Origin: Psychrobacter sp. UBA3480
Lineage (GTDB): Bacteria; Pseudomonadota; Gammaproteobacteria; Pseudomonadales; Moraxellaceae
Direction of reading: 5' to 3'
Assembly: GCF_002377945.1 (NCBI RefSeq)
Contig: NZ_DFQV01000020.1
Span: 191,278 to 255,277, forward strand
Length of the DNA: 64,000 nucleotides
A model generated the notes under the pieces. The model was not told the DNA's origin and did not search any database. It saw only the letters and a program-made list of their open reading frames with translations. How positions within the stretch are numbered: the first letter of the stretch is position 1; each line of letters opens with the position of its first letter. Of the stretch, positions 18,278 to 28,198 are shown piece after piece. The position numbers and the translations under genes are program-made.

Positions 18278-19009
18278 ATGTCAGTATCTATGCACACCAG
18301 CGCAACACCTTCACATAGCAGCATACCATCATCGAATCTACCTGAATCAAGTGCTTCAAATACGGAAACGGCACCTACTTTAAGCCGCTTTATTAGTTTT
18401 GAAGGGACCGAAGGCGTAGGCAAAACCACCGCGATTGAACAGTTGTGCTTGCGCTTAGAAGCTAATGGCATCTCGTATCTACGTACTCGTGAGCCGGGTG
18501 GTAGCCCATTTGCTGAGCAATTGCGTGACATATTATTGGATCCAGCGACTGATATCGAAGACGATACTGAGCTGCTACTATTGTTTGCGGCGCGCTGTGA
18601 TCACATGCAGCAAGTCATTTTACCAGCGCTCCAAAATGGTACTTGGGTAATATGTGATAGATTTACCGACTCCACTATTGCGTATCAGGGCTTTGGGCGT
18701 GCGTATGGCGACGAGTTGGTACGCGGCAAAATCGATATGCTCATCAAACAATTTGTGACGCAGCTTCCTGAGCTGACGTTGTGGTTGGATTTGCCAGTAG
18801 CAGAGGGTATGAAACGTGCAAACAAGCGCAGTGCGGCAGATCGTTTTGAGCAGCAGGCTACCGAGTTTTTTACTTGGGTGCATACTGGTTTTAGCCAGCT
18901 TGCGAGCGAGTATCCTGAGCGTATACAGCGTATTGATGCATCGGGTAGTACGGATGATGTGAGTGCGCGTATATGGCAGACAGTTATGGACAGATTCGAT
19001 ATTAAATAA
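18278..19009 (+). CDS. tmk: Thymidylate kinase
   Basis: Phosphorylates dTMP to dTDP. The P-loop GTEGVGKT is at residues 43-50, followed by the DR(Y/F) region DRFTDSTIAYQGFGR, the TREPGGSP substrate motif, and the LWLDLPVAEGMKRA segment. The 243-aa protein carries a Ser/Thr-rich N-terminal extension of about 37 residues before the normal start of the fold; no in-frame ATG sits closer to the fold, and an AAGG ribosome site precedes 18278. In E. coli the order mltG-tmk-holB is conserved; holB does not follow here. Confidence 0.94.
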   Translation: MSVSMHTSATPSHSSIPSSNLPESSASNTETAPTLSRFISFEGTEGVGKTTAIEQLCLRLEANGISYLRTREPGGSPFAEQLRDILLDPATDIEDDTELLLLFAARCDHMQQVILPALQNGTWVICDRFTDSTIAYQGFGRAYGDELVRGKIDMLIKQFVTQLPELTLWLDLPVAEGMKRANKRSAADRFEQQATEFFTWVHTGFSQLASEYPERIQRIDASGSTDDVSARIWQTVMDRFDIK

Positions 19010-19054
19010 TTAAATTTTACCAAGTAGATTTATAAGGCAGTTAGATGTATCGAT

Positions 19055-19150
19055 AGCCAGTTAGCCAGTTAGCCAGTTAGCCAGTTAGCCAGTTAGCCAG
19101 TTAGCCAGTTAGCCAGTTAGCCAGACAGCTAGTTAGACAGGCAGTTAGCA
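19055..19150. repeat. Octanucleotide tandem repeat (AGCCAGTT) downstream of tmk
   Basis: Eight perfect copies of AGCCAGTT occupy 19055-19118, then decay through AGCCAGAC, AGCTAGTT and AGACAGGC to about 19150. The array lies between the tmk stop codon and a terminator hairpin, so it would be transcribed as 3' untranslated sequence. It has no spacers and is not a CRISPR. Confidence 0.95.
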
Positions 19151-19155
19151 CCAAT

Positions 19156-19186
19156 AAAAAGCCTCAGCATATTGCTGGGGCTTTTT
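19156..19186. terminator. Bidirectional terminator between tmk and the antiporter gene
   Basis: The stem AAAAAGCCTCAGCA / TGCTGGGGCTTTTT (one G-T pair) closes a 3-base loop with A and T flanks. Confidence 0.88.
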
Positions 19187-19237
19187 GTTAAGGTAAATAT
19201 TTTATCTCTAAGTCAATAAAGCAGATAACTATGCACA

Positions 19238-21511
19238 TTATTTGTCATCTATTTTATCTACTTTTACACCCTCAGTAGTAGCGATAGAGGCGTCGCTATC
19301 TTGAGCAGAGTCAGGTAGACGATTTGGGTCAAGCGCACCTTTTTTGTTTTTAGGCGCACTACCATTGCCATTACTGTTCGTAGAGGTTTTGGTCTTCGAA
19401 GTCGCTGTCGAATTTGCAGACATGACGCCTTTATTATCCACATTAGTAGCAGACGTTTTTGGCTCTTCTACTGGTTCACTTTTCTCTACGGTAGTACTAG
19501 AAGGTGACTTAGTCTCGGTGCTACTGCTTTGTGTAGTTGATGACTGATTAGCAATGTTTTGCTCATCATTTTTGTCACTATCTACCGAAGGCTCTGGCGC
19601 TGTTGTCTGACTGTCATCAGGGCTAGGCTCCTGCTCTTTGCGCTTTTCAGGGGCTTTCGAATTGGATTCAAAGTTAGCATCAGCCGCCATACGAGCCTGC
19701 TCTTGCTTAGGCGTTACATCGACTGGCTTCGGCTGTACTTCATCGTCTACCACTAGCGATATAAGCTTACGGTCACGAGGGACAGTACCGTCAAACTTAT
19801 CGGTGATGACGTGCAGTTTGCCTTCTTTGTCGACGGTATATAGCGGTACGAATTGCTTATTATCCGCTTTATATTGCTCAAAGTTATAGCTATCCGTAAT
19901 GTTGGTAATCTTAATTCGAGCTTTTTTGGACAGCATACTGGCAAGCTTGGTATAGGTCACATCTTTGCCAAACAACCACTGTGAATGGAAGTTCGATTGC
20001 TTGTCATCACGCTCGCTTTTGACTTTTTCGTCACTGAATTTAAGACGGTATAGCTTACGCTCACCAAATTCATGACGATAGTGAATCTCGGACAACGTAT
20101 TCATTTCTTTGTCCATACTCATCGCAAACAGACGACCAATACCGATTAGATCCAGATGATGATCTGCATGATCAGAGATAGGATTACCAAAGTAAGTACG
20201 CAGACCGCTCATGCGTGCGCGTGCAATGTTGGTGTAGTTATTATGCGCAACGATGACGTCGAAGCCTTGGTCTTTGAGAGAGGTAGCAATCAATAGCGCA
20301 ATTGGGTTTGAGCCGACGATGAGAATACCATTGGTCTCAGGCTCACGTACGCCAAGTAAATTGCCGACGACTTTTGCACCTAGACCCTGAATCATGACCG
20401 TACCAATGATGACCATAAATACCAGAGGTACAAGTAGCTCTACGCCCTGAATATCATACTCTTGCAAACGAATCGCAAACAGAGATGAGATGGCAGCAGC
20501 AACGATACCACGTGGGCCAATCCAGCTAATCATCAGCTTTTCATTGGTCTTAAGGTTCGAGCCGATAGCTGATGCCCAGACTGATAGTGGGCGTGCGACA
20601 AACATCACGATAGCAAGCAGCACTAGCCCTGCAAAACCAACGCTGAGCAAGCTTGCCAACTCTACACGCGCCGCCAAAATAATGAACAGCACTGAAATCA
20701 GCAAAATGGTCAACGATTCATTAAACTCTAAAATCGTCTCACGTGGGAATTTTGGCCAGTTCGCCAATGCCACGCCCAATACTGTGACAGTTAATAAACC
20801 AGATTCATGCTCTAAATGATTTGATATCGAAAATAACACCAGTACAAAAGCTAGGGTAAAAACATTACGCAAGAACTCAGGAATCATATGACGACGCATG
20901 AGGAATGCAAGTAACCAAGCGCCCGCCATACCCATTGCAGTTGCCAATACAACAATCTTAGCAAATAGTAGAATACTACTGGCTTCACCGCCTGAGATAA
21001 TGTACTCATAGACCAATACCACAGCGATAGCGCCGATTGGGTCAATGATAATACCTTCCCATTTTAGGATGTTGGAAATGGTTTTGTTGGGGCGTACACT
21101 ACGCAGCAGCGGCATAATGACTGTTGGACCAGTCACACAGACTAGCGCACCGAAGAGTAGAGCAATCAATGGATCGACATCGAATAGTAAATAAGTCGAT
21201 AGGGCCACGATAGCAATGGTAATCAGTACACCGACCGATACCAGCATCTGTACCACGGTACCATGTTGCTTAATCTCATCGAACTCTAGCGTTAGCGATC
21301 CTTCAAATAGGATAATCGCTACGCCCAAAGAGATGAAAGGGAACATCAGCTCGCCCAACACCAAGTCTGGGTCAAATACACCCAGCACTGGGCCGACGAT
21401 AATACCAATCAGTAATAAAAATAAAATGGATGGTTGCTTTAAATACCAAGCCAACCATTGGGCGGCAATGCCAATCCCAACCACGCCGGATAGCAAAAGG
21501 GCGGTATCCAT
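19238..21511 (-). CDS. CPA1-type cation/proton antiporter with TrkA-like domain and disordered tail
   Basis: A membrane Na+/H+ (or K+/H+) exchanger. About 12 hydrophobic segments fill residues 1-390, with the ion-binding region ALVCVTGPTVIMPLL followed by IIIDPIGAIAVVLVYEY. A cytoplasmic Rossmann-like TrkA-N domain starts near residue 395 (NGILIVGSNPIALLIATSL). The last 150 residues or so (from about 600) are almost entirely Ser/Thr/Glu/Lys/Asp/Asn, which looks intrinsically disordered and is not part of the standard family architecture. Ion specificity cannot be read from sequence. The gene stands alone, with a terminator behind it. Confidence 0.88.
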   Translation of the reverse strand: MDTALLLSGVVGIGIAAQWLAWYLKQPSILFLLLIGIIVGPVLGVFDPDLVLGELMFPFISLGVAIILFEGSLTLEFDEIKQHGTVVQMLVSVGVLITIAIVALSTYLLFDVDPLIALLFGALVCVTGPTVIMPLLRSVRPNKTISNILKWEGIIIDPIGAIAVVLVYEYIISGGEASSILLFAKIVVLATAMGMAGAWLLAFLMRRHMIPEFLRNVFTLAFVLVLFSISNHLEHESGLLTVTVLGVALANWPKFPRETILEFNESLTILLISVLFIILAARVELASLLSVGFAGLVLLAIVMFVARPLSVWASAIGSNLKTNEKLMISWIGPRGIVAAAISSLFAIRLQEYDIQGVELLVPLVFMVIIGTVMIQGLGAKVVGNLLGVREPETNGILIVGSNPIALLIATSLKDQGFDVIVAHNNYTNIARARMSGLRTYFGNPISDHADHHLDLIGIGRLFAMSMDKEMNTLSEIHYRHEFGERKLYRLKFSDEKVKSERDDKQSNFHSQWLFGKDVTYTKLASMLSKKARIKITNITDSYNFEQYKADNKQFVPLYTVDKEGKLHVITDKFDGTVPRDRKLISLVVDDEVQPKPVDVTPKQEQARMAADANFESNSKAPEKRKEQEPSPDDSQTTAPEPSVDSDKNDEQNIANQSSTTQSSSTETKSPSSTTVEKSEPVEEPKTSATNVDNKGVMSANSTATSKTKTSTNSNGNGSAPKNKKGALDPNRLPDSAQDSDASIATTEGVKVDKIDDK

Positions 21512-22388
21512 AAATTAATCCTTTTATAATCTTGTCATATTTTATATCTATCGATAGCTGTTATAAGATAGTCGCTACCGTTTATTTAACATTAAGTTGT
21601 TATCCGTTTCTGTTGTAGCTAGGCCATCGCACTGATAGCCATCATGAATCACAACATAAGCTAGATATGATATAACTACTATAAAGTAGCAAAGACAAAA
21701 GCGCTTCTAGATAAATCACAATACGCTAGAAATGCAAAAGATGGAAAACAAGAGTGATGATAGCCAGTTCATAAGCCTGCAATAAACAGCCTCATATACA
21801 AGCTAACTTTTGTTTGTTTAGTAAAATATTTGGTTTGACATCATACCATGATTTTATTTCAAGCTGATGTAAGCCGTACCTGCTAAAAAGCTATCTCACG
21901 GCCACAAAAGTGTATAAAGCCCATATGAAATAACGCTGCCTTGGGTTATCCTGCACTATGAAAAAGGCATCAGCACAATACTTCAAGTTTTTATTTATCA
22001 TACAGTAGCTACGTGGGGCATGCACGTCGCGCACAGGATAATAGTGTTAGCGCCATGAAATGTCATATACTGATTGCTGACATGGTTTATTTTTATAAGA
22101 CACTATTAATCATGTTCTACACTATTAACCATCTTCTAAAGACAAGCGCTCTATAAATATTCAAGTAATGAGTAATGATAAAAATAAGCGTAAAGTAACG
22201 GCTAAAAAGCTATGACAATAAGTTCGAATAAGAGTGCTGCGCCGCATAAATAGACAAGATAAATAGATAAAAGAATATAATTTCACCAAATAGTAACGAA
22301 TAGGGGCATGCCGCTTGGTGTAGTCGCTATCGCTGACAATCATAACGTGGCTGTTAATAACAGCGATTACTCATATGGAGGACACAAA
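21512..22388. other. Long intergenic region upstream of the MucD-type protease gene
   Basis: About 880 AT-rich bases between the divergent antiporter and protease genes. I see no convincing ORF, tRNA, repeat or terminator hairpin. It is larger than needed for two promoters, so a small RNA or leader cannot be excluded. Confidence 0.4.
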
Positions 22389-23843
22389 ATGCCTATCAAT
22401 ATGTTCAAAGGACGGACCACTGCCAATATGCAGCGCTGGTTACAACGTAGTGCCCTAGCACTCGCTGTTAGTACCGCGATGTTCGCTAGTATTAATGTCA
22501 CGACGATAAACAGTGCGCAAGCTGCAGTCACTACGGCTGATTTCTCTGGTTTGGTGCAACAAGTTACGCCAGCAGTGGCACGCGTCAATGTCACCAAAAC
22601 GATTAGTGAAGCCGAGCTTGCTAAGGCTCAGACGGCTGAAGTATTGCGTCAGTTCTTTGGTGATCGTCTACGTATTCCTGATCGAGTCGCGACGCCAGCG
22701 ATTGAACATGCTTATGGCACGGCCTTTTTTATTACCTCCAATGGCTATATGCTGACCAATCATCATGTCATCGCAGGTGCGGACAAAATCACTGTGACGC
22801 TCAATGACAGAACCGAGCTTGATGCAACCTTGGTCGGTAGTGACGAGCGCTCAGATGTGGCCGTGCTAAAAGTTGAGGGCAACCAATTTCCAGCCCTGCC
22901 TATCGGCGACTCAAGTGGTCTAAAAGTAGGGGAACCAGTATTGGCAATTGGTTCGCCATTTGGTTTTGACTACTCAGCCTCTGCTGGTATTGTCAGTGCC
23001 AAGTCGCGTAGCTTCTCGCGTGAGACGAGCGTACCATTTATCCAAACAGATGTAGCACTAAACCCTGGTAACTCTGGCGGGCCACTATTTAACCAACGCG
23101 GCGAAGTGATTGGTATCAATTCGCGTATTTTTAGTGGTACGGGCGGTTATATGGGTCTGTCATTCTCTATTCCTATTGACGCTGCCATGGATATTTATGA
23201 GCAGCTAAAAAATGATGGTGAAGTGGCGCGTGCTTATTTAGGAATTTATCCACAAGATATCGATCGTAATCTGGCCGAGGCTTACAATTTAGAGCGCCCT
23301 CAAGGTGCCTTACTGACTCGTGTATCACCAGATTCACCGGCACAAAAATCAGGCCTAAAACCTGGCGACATCATTCTGCAATACAATGATGTACAAATCA
23401 TGGAGGCATCAGACTTGCTGAACTTGCTCAATCGAGCGCGTCCAAGCGATCCCTTCCGTGCACGGATTCAGCGTAACGGTAAGCAGATGGTGATTAACGG
23501 CAAGCTCGCTTATGCGCCCAATGATGTAAGAGCACAGAGCGGTGATGAGCAAAATGATGATGTACAGTTGGGCTTGCGTTTACGAGATTTGACGGCGGAT
23601 GAACAAGCAGAAATCGCCGTCGATAATAAAACGGGCATATTGGTTACCACGGTGGATCCTACTGGATTGGCCGCGCGCTCAGGTATTCTAGCAGGTGATG
23701 TTATTACTAACTTTCATCAAAAGCCGATTAAAACAGTGGCAGATTTTTCAGGTGCTATCTCATCTCTTCCTAAAAAAGGCGTGGTCACTATAGAAATTAT
23801 ACGCCAAGGTATTCCTGCTATTATTGGTCTGCGCATTGAGTAG
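22389..23843 (+). CDS. mucD: Periplasmic serine protease/chaperone, DegP/MucD family
   Basis: An HtrA-family protease that degrades misfolded envelope proteins. The 484-aa product has a signal peptide (core SALALAVSTAMFAS, likely cleavage after AQA45), the trypsin-like domain with His126 (LTNHHV), Asp156 (RSDVAVL) and Ser229 (GNSGGP), and two PDZ domains beginning near residues 278 and 385. I chose the ATG at 22389 because GGAGG lies 9 bases upstream; the frame is open 27 codons further but without a signal-peptide-like start. No rseA/rseB genes are adjacent. Confidence 0.92.
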   Translation: MPINMFKGRTTANMQRWLQRSALALAVSTAMFASINVTTINSAQAAVTTADFSGLVQQVTPAVARVNVTKTISEAELAKAQTAEVLRQFFGDRLRIPDRVATPAIEHAYGTAFFITSNGYMLTNHHVIAGADKITVTLNDRTELDATLVGSDERSDVAVLKVEGNQFPALPIGDSSGLKVGEPVLAIGSPFGFDYSASAGIVSAKSRSFSRETSVPFIQTDVALNPGNSGGPLFNQRGEVIGINSRIFSGTGGYMGLSFSIPIDAAMDIYEQLKNDGEVARAYLGIYPQDIDRNLAEAYNLERPQGALLTRVSPDSPAQKSGLKPGDIILQYNDVQIMEASDLLNLLNRARPSDPFRARIQRNGKQMVINGKLAYAPNDVRAQSGDEQNDDVQLGLRLRDLTADEQAEIAVDNKTGILVTTVDPTGLAARSGILAGDVITNFHQKPIKTVADFSGAISSLPKKGVVTIEIIRQGIPAIIGLRIE

Positions 23844-24119
23844 GTGTCATGATTAAAGCGTGACTGTGAATGTCACTGTTAATGTGACTAATAACGTAAC
23901 TCAGGTTCGATGCAGAGTATAAAGGCAGCGCGCACGTCAATAATTGTGCTTGTCTATCATGGAGGTCGACCTCTATAATGTTTGGTTTTTTATCAAACAG
24001 CTAAGAGTAAGACCTCAACAGTAATTCATTCGTTAAATGAGTTATTGATCGATCAATAGGCTCTAAGGTGGGCCGAGTCGCTTAGTAGGCTCGTACCATT
24101 ATGCAACCGCTAGGTAATT

Positions 24120-25328
24120 ATGACTGACCCCGCTCTACATACGCTTATTACAACGACGTCAGCAGCATTGCTAGCGTACATTGCACTGTGGTCAGGGCTA
24201 CAAACGTTTAATGCTAATCCTACCAAGCGCTTTATGCGTATTTGGGTGAAGCTCGCATTATATTATGCCGCTTACACGATGCCTGTTTGGGTGATATTGC
24301 TTATCATGGTTTGGTCACAGGACCTGATACCGATGTTAGCGCAGCTATCATTACCTGCCGTACTGATGGCAATATTGATGATGGGTTTATACTTTTTTAC
24401 TGTTATTGTACAACCCAACCGCTTACGACTAGAGCATCATTCTATTGACTTAGACTTGTCTACACCGCTTAAAGTCGCTGTATTAGCAGATTTACGTATA
24501 GGAATATACGGTGGTAAGCCGCGTCATATCCGCAAGCTGGTCTCTACTATTAATGCCTTGTCAGCAGATGCCGTACTGATTACTGGGGACTGGCTATATT
24601 ATCCTAGTGCAGATTTAGTGGGTCAGTTAATGCTATTTAAAGGGGTGAATAAACCTGTTTATACAGTCATGAGTACCTCGGACTTGCGTTATCAATCTAT
24701 GAATACGACCAAGCAAGGTCAGCCACTACTAGAAGATACATTGGCCAGTACTTTTGATGTACTCGATATTAACTATATCGGTCAGCAATGTACGTCACTA
24801 CCACTCAAATGTGCAAGAGCAACAAATAAGCAGTCAGTCGTCAACCAGTCGACTTATCGAACTAACAATCAAGACAGTGTTGAGCAAGAAAACTCGAATA
24901 CAAATCCATTAGTAGCGGTGCTTTGTGGCTGGCAAGATGTGCCCAAGCAGTCTACAGATATTGAAACGTCAGAGGCGACTGATAAAGCAATGCTTGGAAC
25001 AGAGATTGCCAATGCCACCAGTCCAGTGATTATCTTAGCATCACGATTTGATAGTATCAGTGATCTGCCAAAATCTTTACAACCACGCCCTTTGTTGATA
25101 ACAGGCGCTGCTAAGGCTATTCAAAAGAATATCCTGCTTGCTCAAAAACAAAACGACATTCGACGCAGTAGTGAGCAGTCAGCATTGCTATATAACAGTC
25201 GCATGGGTAAGCAGCGCGGCCTATATCAACATGCAAGTGCACAGATATTTGTCAGTAGTGGCATCGGTACGAGAGGGTTGCCTTTTCGATTCTATCGACC
25301 TACTATCGATGTGTTGACGATTCGTTAA
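24120..25328 (+). CDS. Membrane-anchored metallophosphoesterase-like protein, metal ligands lost
   Basis: A 402-aa protein with three N-terminal membrane segments (roughly residues 10-30, 45-70 and 75-100), then a cytoplasmic or periplasmic domain with the outline of calcineurin-like phosphoesterases such as YaeI: VAVLADLRIGIYGG, NALSADAVLITGDWLYYP and a final FVSSGIGTRGLPFRFYRP. The usual metal-binding motifs are degenerate: DxH is now DLR, GNHD is replaced by MSTSDLR, and no GHTHGGQ block exists. It is therefore probably not an active phosphoesterase. The central region holds a polar Gln/Asn/Ser stretch. Function unknown; it is not a frame-broken gene. Confidence 0.6.
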   Translation: MTDPALHTLITTTSAALLAYIALWSGLQTFNANPTKRFMRIWVKLALYYAAYTMPVWVILLIMVWSQDLIPMLAQLSLPAVLMAILMMGLYFFTVIVQPNRLRLEHHSIDLDLSTPLKVAVLADLRIGIYGGKPRHIRKLVSTINALSADAVLITGDWLYYPSADLVGQLMLFKGVNKPVYTVMSTSDLRYQSMNTTKQGQPLLEDTLASTFDVLDINYIGQQCTSLPLKCARATNKQSVVNQSTYRTNNQDSVEQENSNTNPLVAVLCGWQDVPKQSTDIETSEATDKAMLGTEIANATSPVIILASRFDSISDLPKSLQPRPLLITGAAKAIQKNILLAQKQNDIRRSSEQSALLYNSRMGKQRGLYQHASAQIFVSSGIGTRGLPFRFYRPTIDVLTIR

Positions 25329-25778
25329 TATTACATAAGAGACTTATCAGCGCACGTTGATTACGCTAAACTGCTCCTGTAGTAGTGCGATTATTTATTT
25401 GGAAGGTTTTAGGCCAAGCTTTATATATTTAAGCAAAAAATAATTCCCGTTTTTTGGTACTAAAATTATGTGCTGACTGCCAATTGATTGATAGCGGTCA
25501 AATCAAAATATGCTACACTAACGGGCACTCTTATTATTATATTTCTGTCGGTTAGTAAGCAGGCCTATTACTCTTGGTAGATGGCCATCACGATACTGAT
25601 ATCGTAGATACAATCATCTATGATAAAAACGCTATTATAGTAAGTAGAGACGCAGCATTAACATCAAGTAAGTTACGCCATCAGCGTTTATCAACGCACA
25701 CAAAGCAATGGCCACTTGCAAACGACCTATCATGTGACAGCTTTAATAAAAGCTAGGATAATACAGTAAGGCACGGTT
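25329..25778. other. Intergenic region upstream of dapA
   Basis: About 450 bases before dapA. A 60-codon open frame at 25574-25756 lacks a ribosome site and protein-like composition, so I do not call it. TTGATA at about 25487 and TACACT near 25512 could belong to the dapA promoter, but the spacing (20) is not ideal. Confidence 0.4.
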
Positions 25779-26684
25779 ATGAGCACAGCATACGACGAGA
25801 TCAAAACCCGACTACAAGGCTCAATGGTAGCCTTGGTAACGCCCATGCACCCTGACGGTAAGGTCGATTATAAACGTCTCGCAGATCTCATAGATTGGCA
25901 GATCGAGCAGGGCACACACTGCCTTGTGGCTGTTGGTACTACTGGCGAATCAGCGACTCTATCTATGCAAGAGCATAGCGATGTCATTCGCTATTTTGTC
26001 CAGCATGTCAAAGGTCGTGTACCGGTCATCGCGGGTACTGGTGCCAACAACACGATGGAAGCCATCAAGCTGACTCAGGATGCTGCCGATGCAGGTGCGG
26101 ACTGTGCGTTGCTAGTCGCTCCTTACTACAATAAGCCACCACAAGAAGGCTTATTTCAGCATTATCAAGCCATTGCCAAAGCCGTAAATATACCGCAAAT
26201 GCTGTATAACGTGCCTGGACGTACAGTGGTTGATATCGCTCAAGAAACGGTCGAGCGTTTGTGTGATATCGATAATATCGTTGCTATCAAAGATGCGACA
26301 GGATCTGTCGGTCGCGGTGAGCAATTGATAAAAGCCGTTGGTGACAGAATGGTTGTGTTATCTGGTGATGATGGCACTGCGCTTGATCTAATGAAAGTAG
26401 GTGGCAAAGGCAATATCTCAGTAACGGCCAACGTGGCGCCAAAAGCCATGAGCGAGACTTTTTCTGCGGGTTTACGTGGTGATTTTGAAGCAGCTGGTAA
26501 AATCCATGACGTGGTCAAGCATTTGCACCGCGACCTATTTATCGAATCAAGCCCTATCCCAGCGAAGTACGCCTTGCATAAAATGGGCATTATCGATAAA
26601 GGTATCCGTCTGCCATTGGTTTGGCTCGCGGAGCAGCATCATGCGACTATCGATGAAGCATTGGTTCGAGCAAACATACGATAA
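25779..26684 (+). CDS. dapA: 4-hydroxy-tetrahydrodipicolinate synthase DapA
   Basis: Condenses pyruvate with aspartate semialdehyde, the first committed step to lysine and diaminopimelate. The 301-aa product has the Schiff-base Lys171 in VAIKDATG, Tyr143 in MLYNVPGRT and the TTGES loop (Thr55-Thr56). Its position before a BamC-like lipoprotein and purC is the classical gammaproteobacterial order. Confidence 0.96.
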   Translation: MSTAYDEIKTRLQGSMVALVTPMHPDGKVDYKRLADLIDWQIEQGTHCLVAVGTTGESATLSMQEHSDVIRYFVQHVKGRVPVIAGTGANNTMEAIKLTQDAADAGADCALLVAPYYNKPPQEGLFQHYQAIAKAVNIPQMLYNVPGRTVVDIAQETVERLCDIDNIVAIKDATGSVGRGEQLIKAVGDRMVVLSGDDGTALDLMKVGGKGNISVTANVAPKAMSETFSAGLRGDFEAAGKIHDVVKHLHRDLFIESSPIPAKYALHKMGIIDKGIRLPLVWLAEQHHATIDEALVRANIR

Positions 26685-26825
26685 ATTGATATTTAGCCAA
26701 TTGATATTCGGCGATTTAAGACTTGCTGCACATTAGATGAGTGCCATTCGAGCTAGCAGCAAGTCAACTTATCACGATAAGTCAATCGCCTACATGAGCA
26801 ATAACTGCTAACTCAGAGAGACAAC

Positions 26826-27155
26826 ATGATGACAGTAACATCAAAGACAGCATCATCAAAGACGACAAAATTATTTCCAGCAATGCTGACCTTGGTTTTA
26901 GGTAGCACTTTGGTATTAAGCGGCTGTCAAGCAACTAAAAACTTGCTTGGTAAACGTGACAACGGTAGCTTAGATTATCAGCAGAGCAAAAAGCTAGCAC
27001 CAATAGAGCTACCTGCTGTCCAAGAAACGGCACCTTTTGTACCTTTATATTCAACACCTAATGCTGGGGCAAACACGCTCAAACTACAAAATGAGTCAGG
27101 CAATCAGTATCAGCTGCCAAAACCTCAGCGTGCTGTTAGCAGCACTTCGAACTAA
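26826..27155 (+). CDS. bamC: Very short BamC-like lipoprotein
   Basis: A 109-aa lipoprotein precursor with lipobox VLSGC (Cys34). The mature 76 residues (GSLDYQQSKKLAPIELPA, then APFVPLYSTP) resemble the extended N-terminal 'lasso' of E. coli BamC that binds BamD. The two helix-grip domains that make up most of the 344-aa E. coli protein are absent. The location between dapA and purC, exactly where bamC lies in other gammaproteobacteria, supports the identity. Family assignment is from position plus weak motif similarity. Confidence 0.6.
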   Translation: MMTVTSKTASSKTTKLFPAMLTLVLGSTLVLSGCQATKNLLGKRDNGSLDYQQSKKLAPIELPAVQETAPFVPLYSTPNAGANTLKLQNESGNQYQLPKPQRAVSSTSN

Positions 27156-27283
27156 ACTTATTCCCTTATCTATATCGCTGACTGTTGCGTTTTTTATCAT
27201 AGCCGCAAACCATGTATCTTACATCAGTCAGCGGTAGCTGCGCGTTTTTACCACATAAGCTTGAACGAACAGGAACCCCCATA

Positions 27284-27997
27284 ATGCAAAAGCAACAACT
27301 GCTGTATAAAGGTAAAGCCAAATCTGTCTATGAAACAGAGAACAATGACCTTCTGATTTTGCACTTCCGTGATGATACCTCAGCGCTTGATGGTAAGCGT
27401 ATCGAACAATTAGCACGTAAAGGTGTGGTTAATAACCGCTTTAATGCTTTTATCATGCAAAAATTGTCTGATGCTGGTATCGAAACACATTTCGAGAAGC
27501 AGTTGTCTGATGATGAAGTGTTGGTTAAACGCTTGGACATGATTCCTGTAGAGTGCGTGGTTCGTAACTTTGCAGCTGGTAGTTTGGTACGTCGTTTAGG
27601 CTTAGAAGAAGGTCAGGCATTGACGCCGCCGACTTATGAGCTTTTTTATAAAGATGATGCGCTAGGTGATCCGATGGTTAACGAATCACTTTCTGTATCT
27701 CTTGGCTGGGCGACCAAAGAGCAACTGGCTAAAATGGAAGAGCTAACCTATCAAGTCAACGATGTACTAAAGGCATTGTTTGACGCTGGTGACTTGATTC
27801 TAGTTGATTTTAAACTAGAGTTTGGTGTATTCCATGACCGTATCGTATTAGGTGACGAGTTCTCACCAGATGGCTGCCGTATCTGGGACAAGAACACTAA
27901 AAAGAAACTTGATAAAGACCGTTTCCGTCAATCATTAGGCGATGTGATTGAAGCTTATGAAGAAGTGGCTGACCGTATCGGTGTACCATTAAAATAA
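27284..27997 (+). CDS. purC: SAICAR synthetase PurC
   Basis: Phosphoribosylaminoimidazole-succinocarboxamide synthase of purine synthesis. The 237-aa length equals E. coli PurC. Landmarks are [48 protein letters not shown] and [12 protein letters not shown]. The ATG at 27284 has an AGGA ribosome site; the longer open frame from 27212 has none. A terminator follows. Confidence 0.96.
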   Translation: MQKQQLLYKGKAKSVYETENNDLLILHFRDDTSALDGKRIEQLARKGVVNNRFNAFIMQKLSDAGIETHFEKQLSDDEVLVKRLDMIPVECVVRNFAAGSLVRRLGLEEGQALTPPTYELFYKDDALGDPMVNESLSVSLGWATKEQLAKMEELTYQVNDVLKALFDAGDLILVDFKLEFGVFHDRIVLGDEFSPDGCRIWDKNTKKKLDKDRFRQSLGDVIEAYEEVADRIGVPLK

Positions 27998-28020
27998 GTA
28001 TCAGATACTTAGCATAAAAT

Positions 28021-28050
28021 AAAAAACTGAGCCATGTGCTCAGTTTTTTT
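28021..28050. terminator. Terminator after purC
   Basis: A 12-bp stem AAAAAACTGAGC / GCTCAGTTTTTT with a 5-base loop and T run. Confidence 0.9.
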
Positions 28051-28198
28051 ATGGCATTATATTTATGATGGTACCCTAGTGAGGACTTGAATGATAGACT
28101 GTAGGCTAATAGCATCAATGGTTTGAGCGTATAAAGTACTGTGAGTGTACTTAGTAATGTACATGAAATAGAATTCCCAATAATATCTATCCTAATAC

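Noticed and set aside
19055..19150. CRISPR-like array
   Set aside because: Units are 8 bases with no spacers, and there are no cas genes in the window. It is a simple tandem repeat.
25574..25756. 60-codon ORF upstream of dapA
   Set aside because: No ribosome site, composition not protein-like, and it occupies the expected dapA leader.
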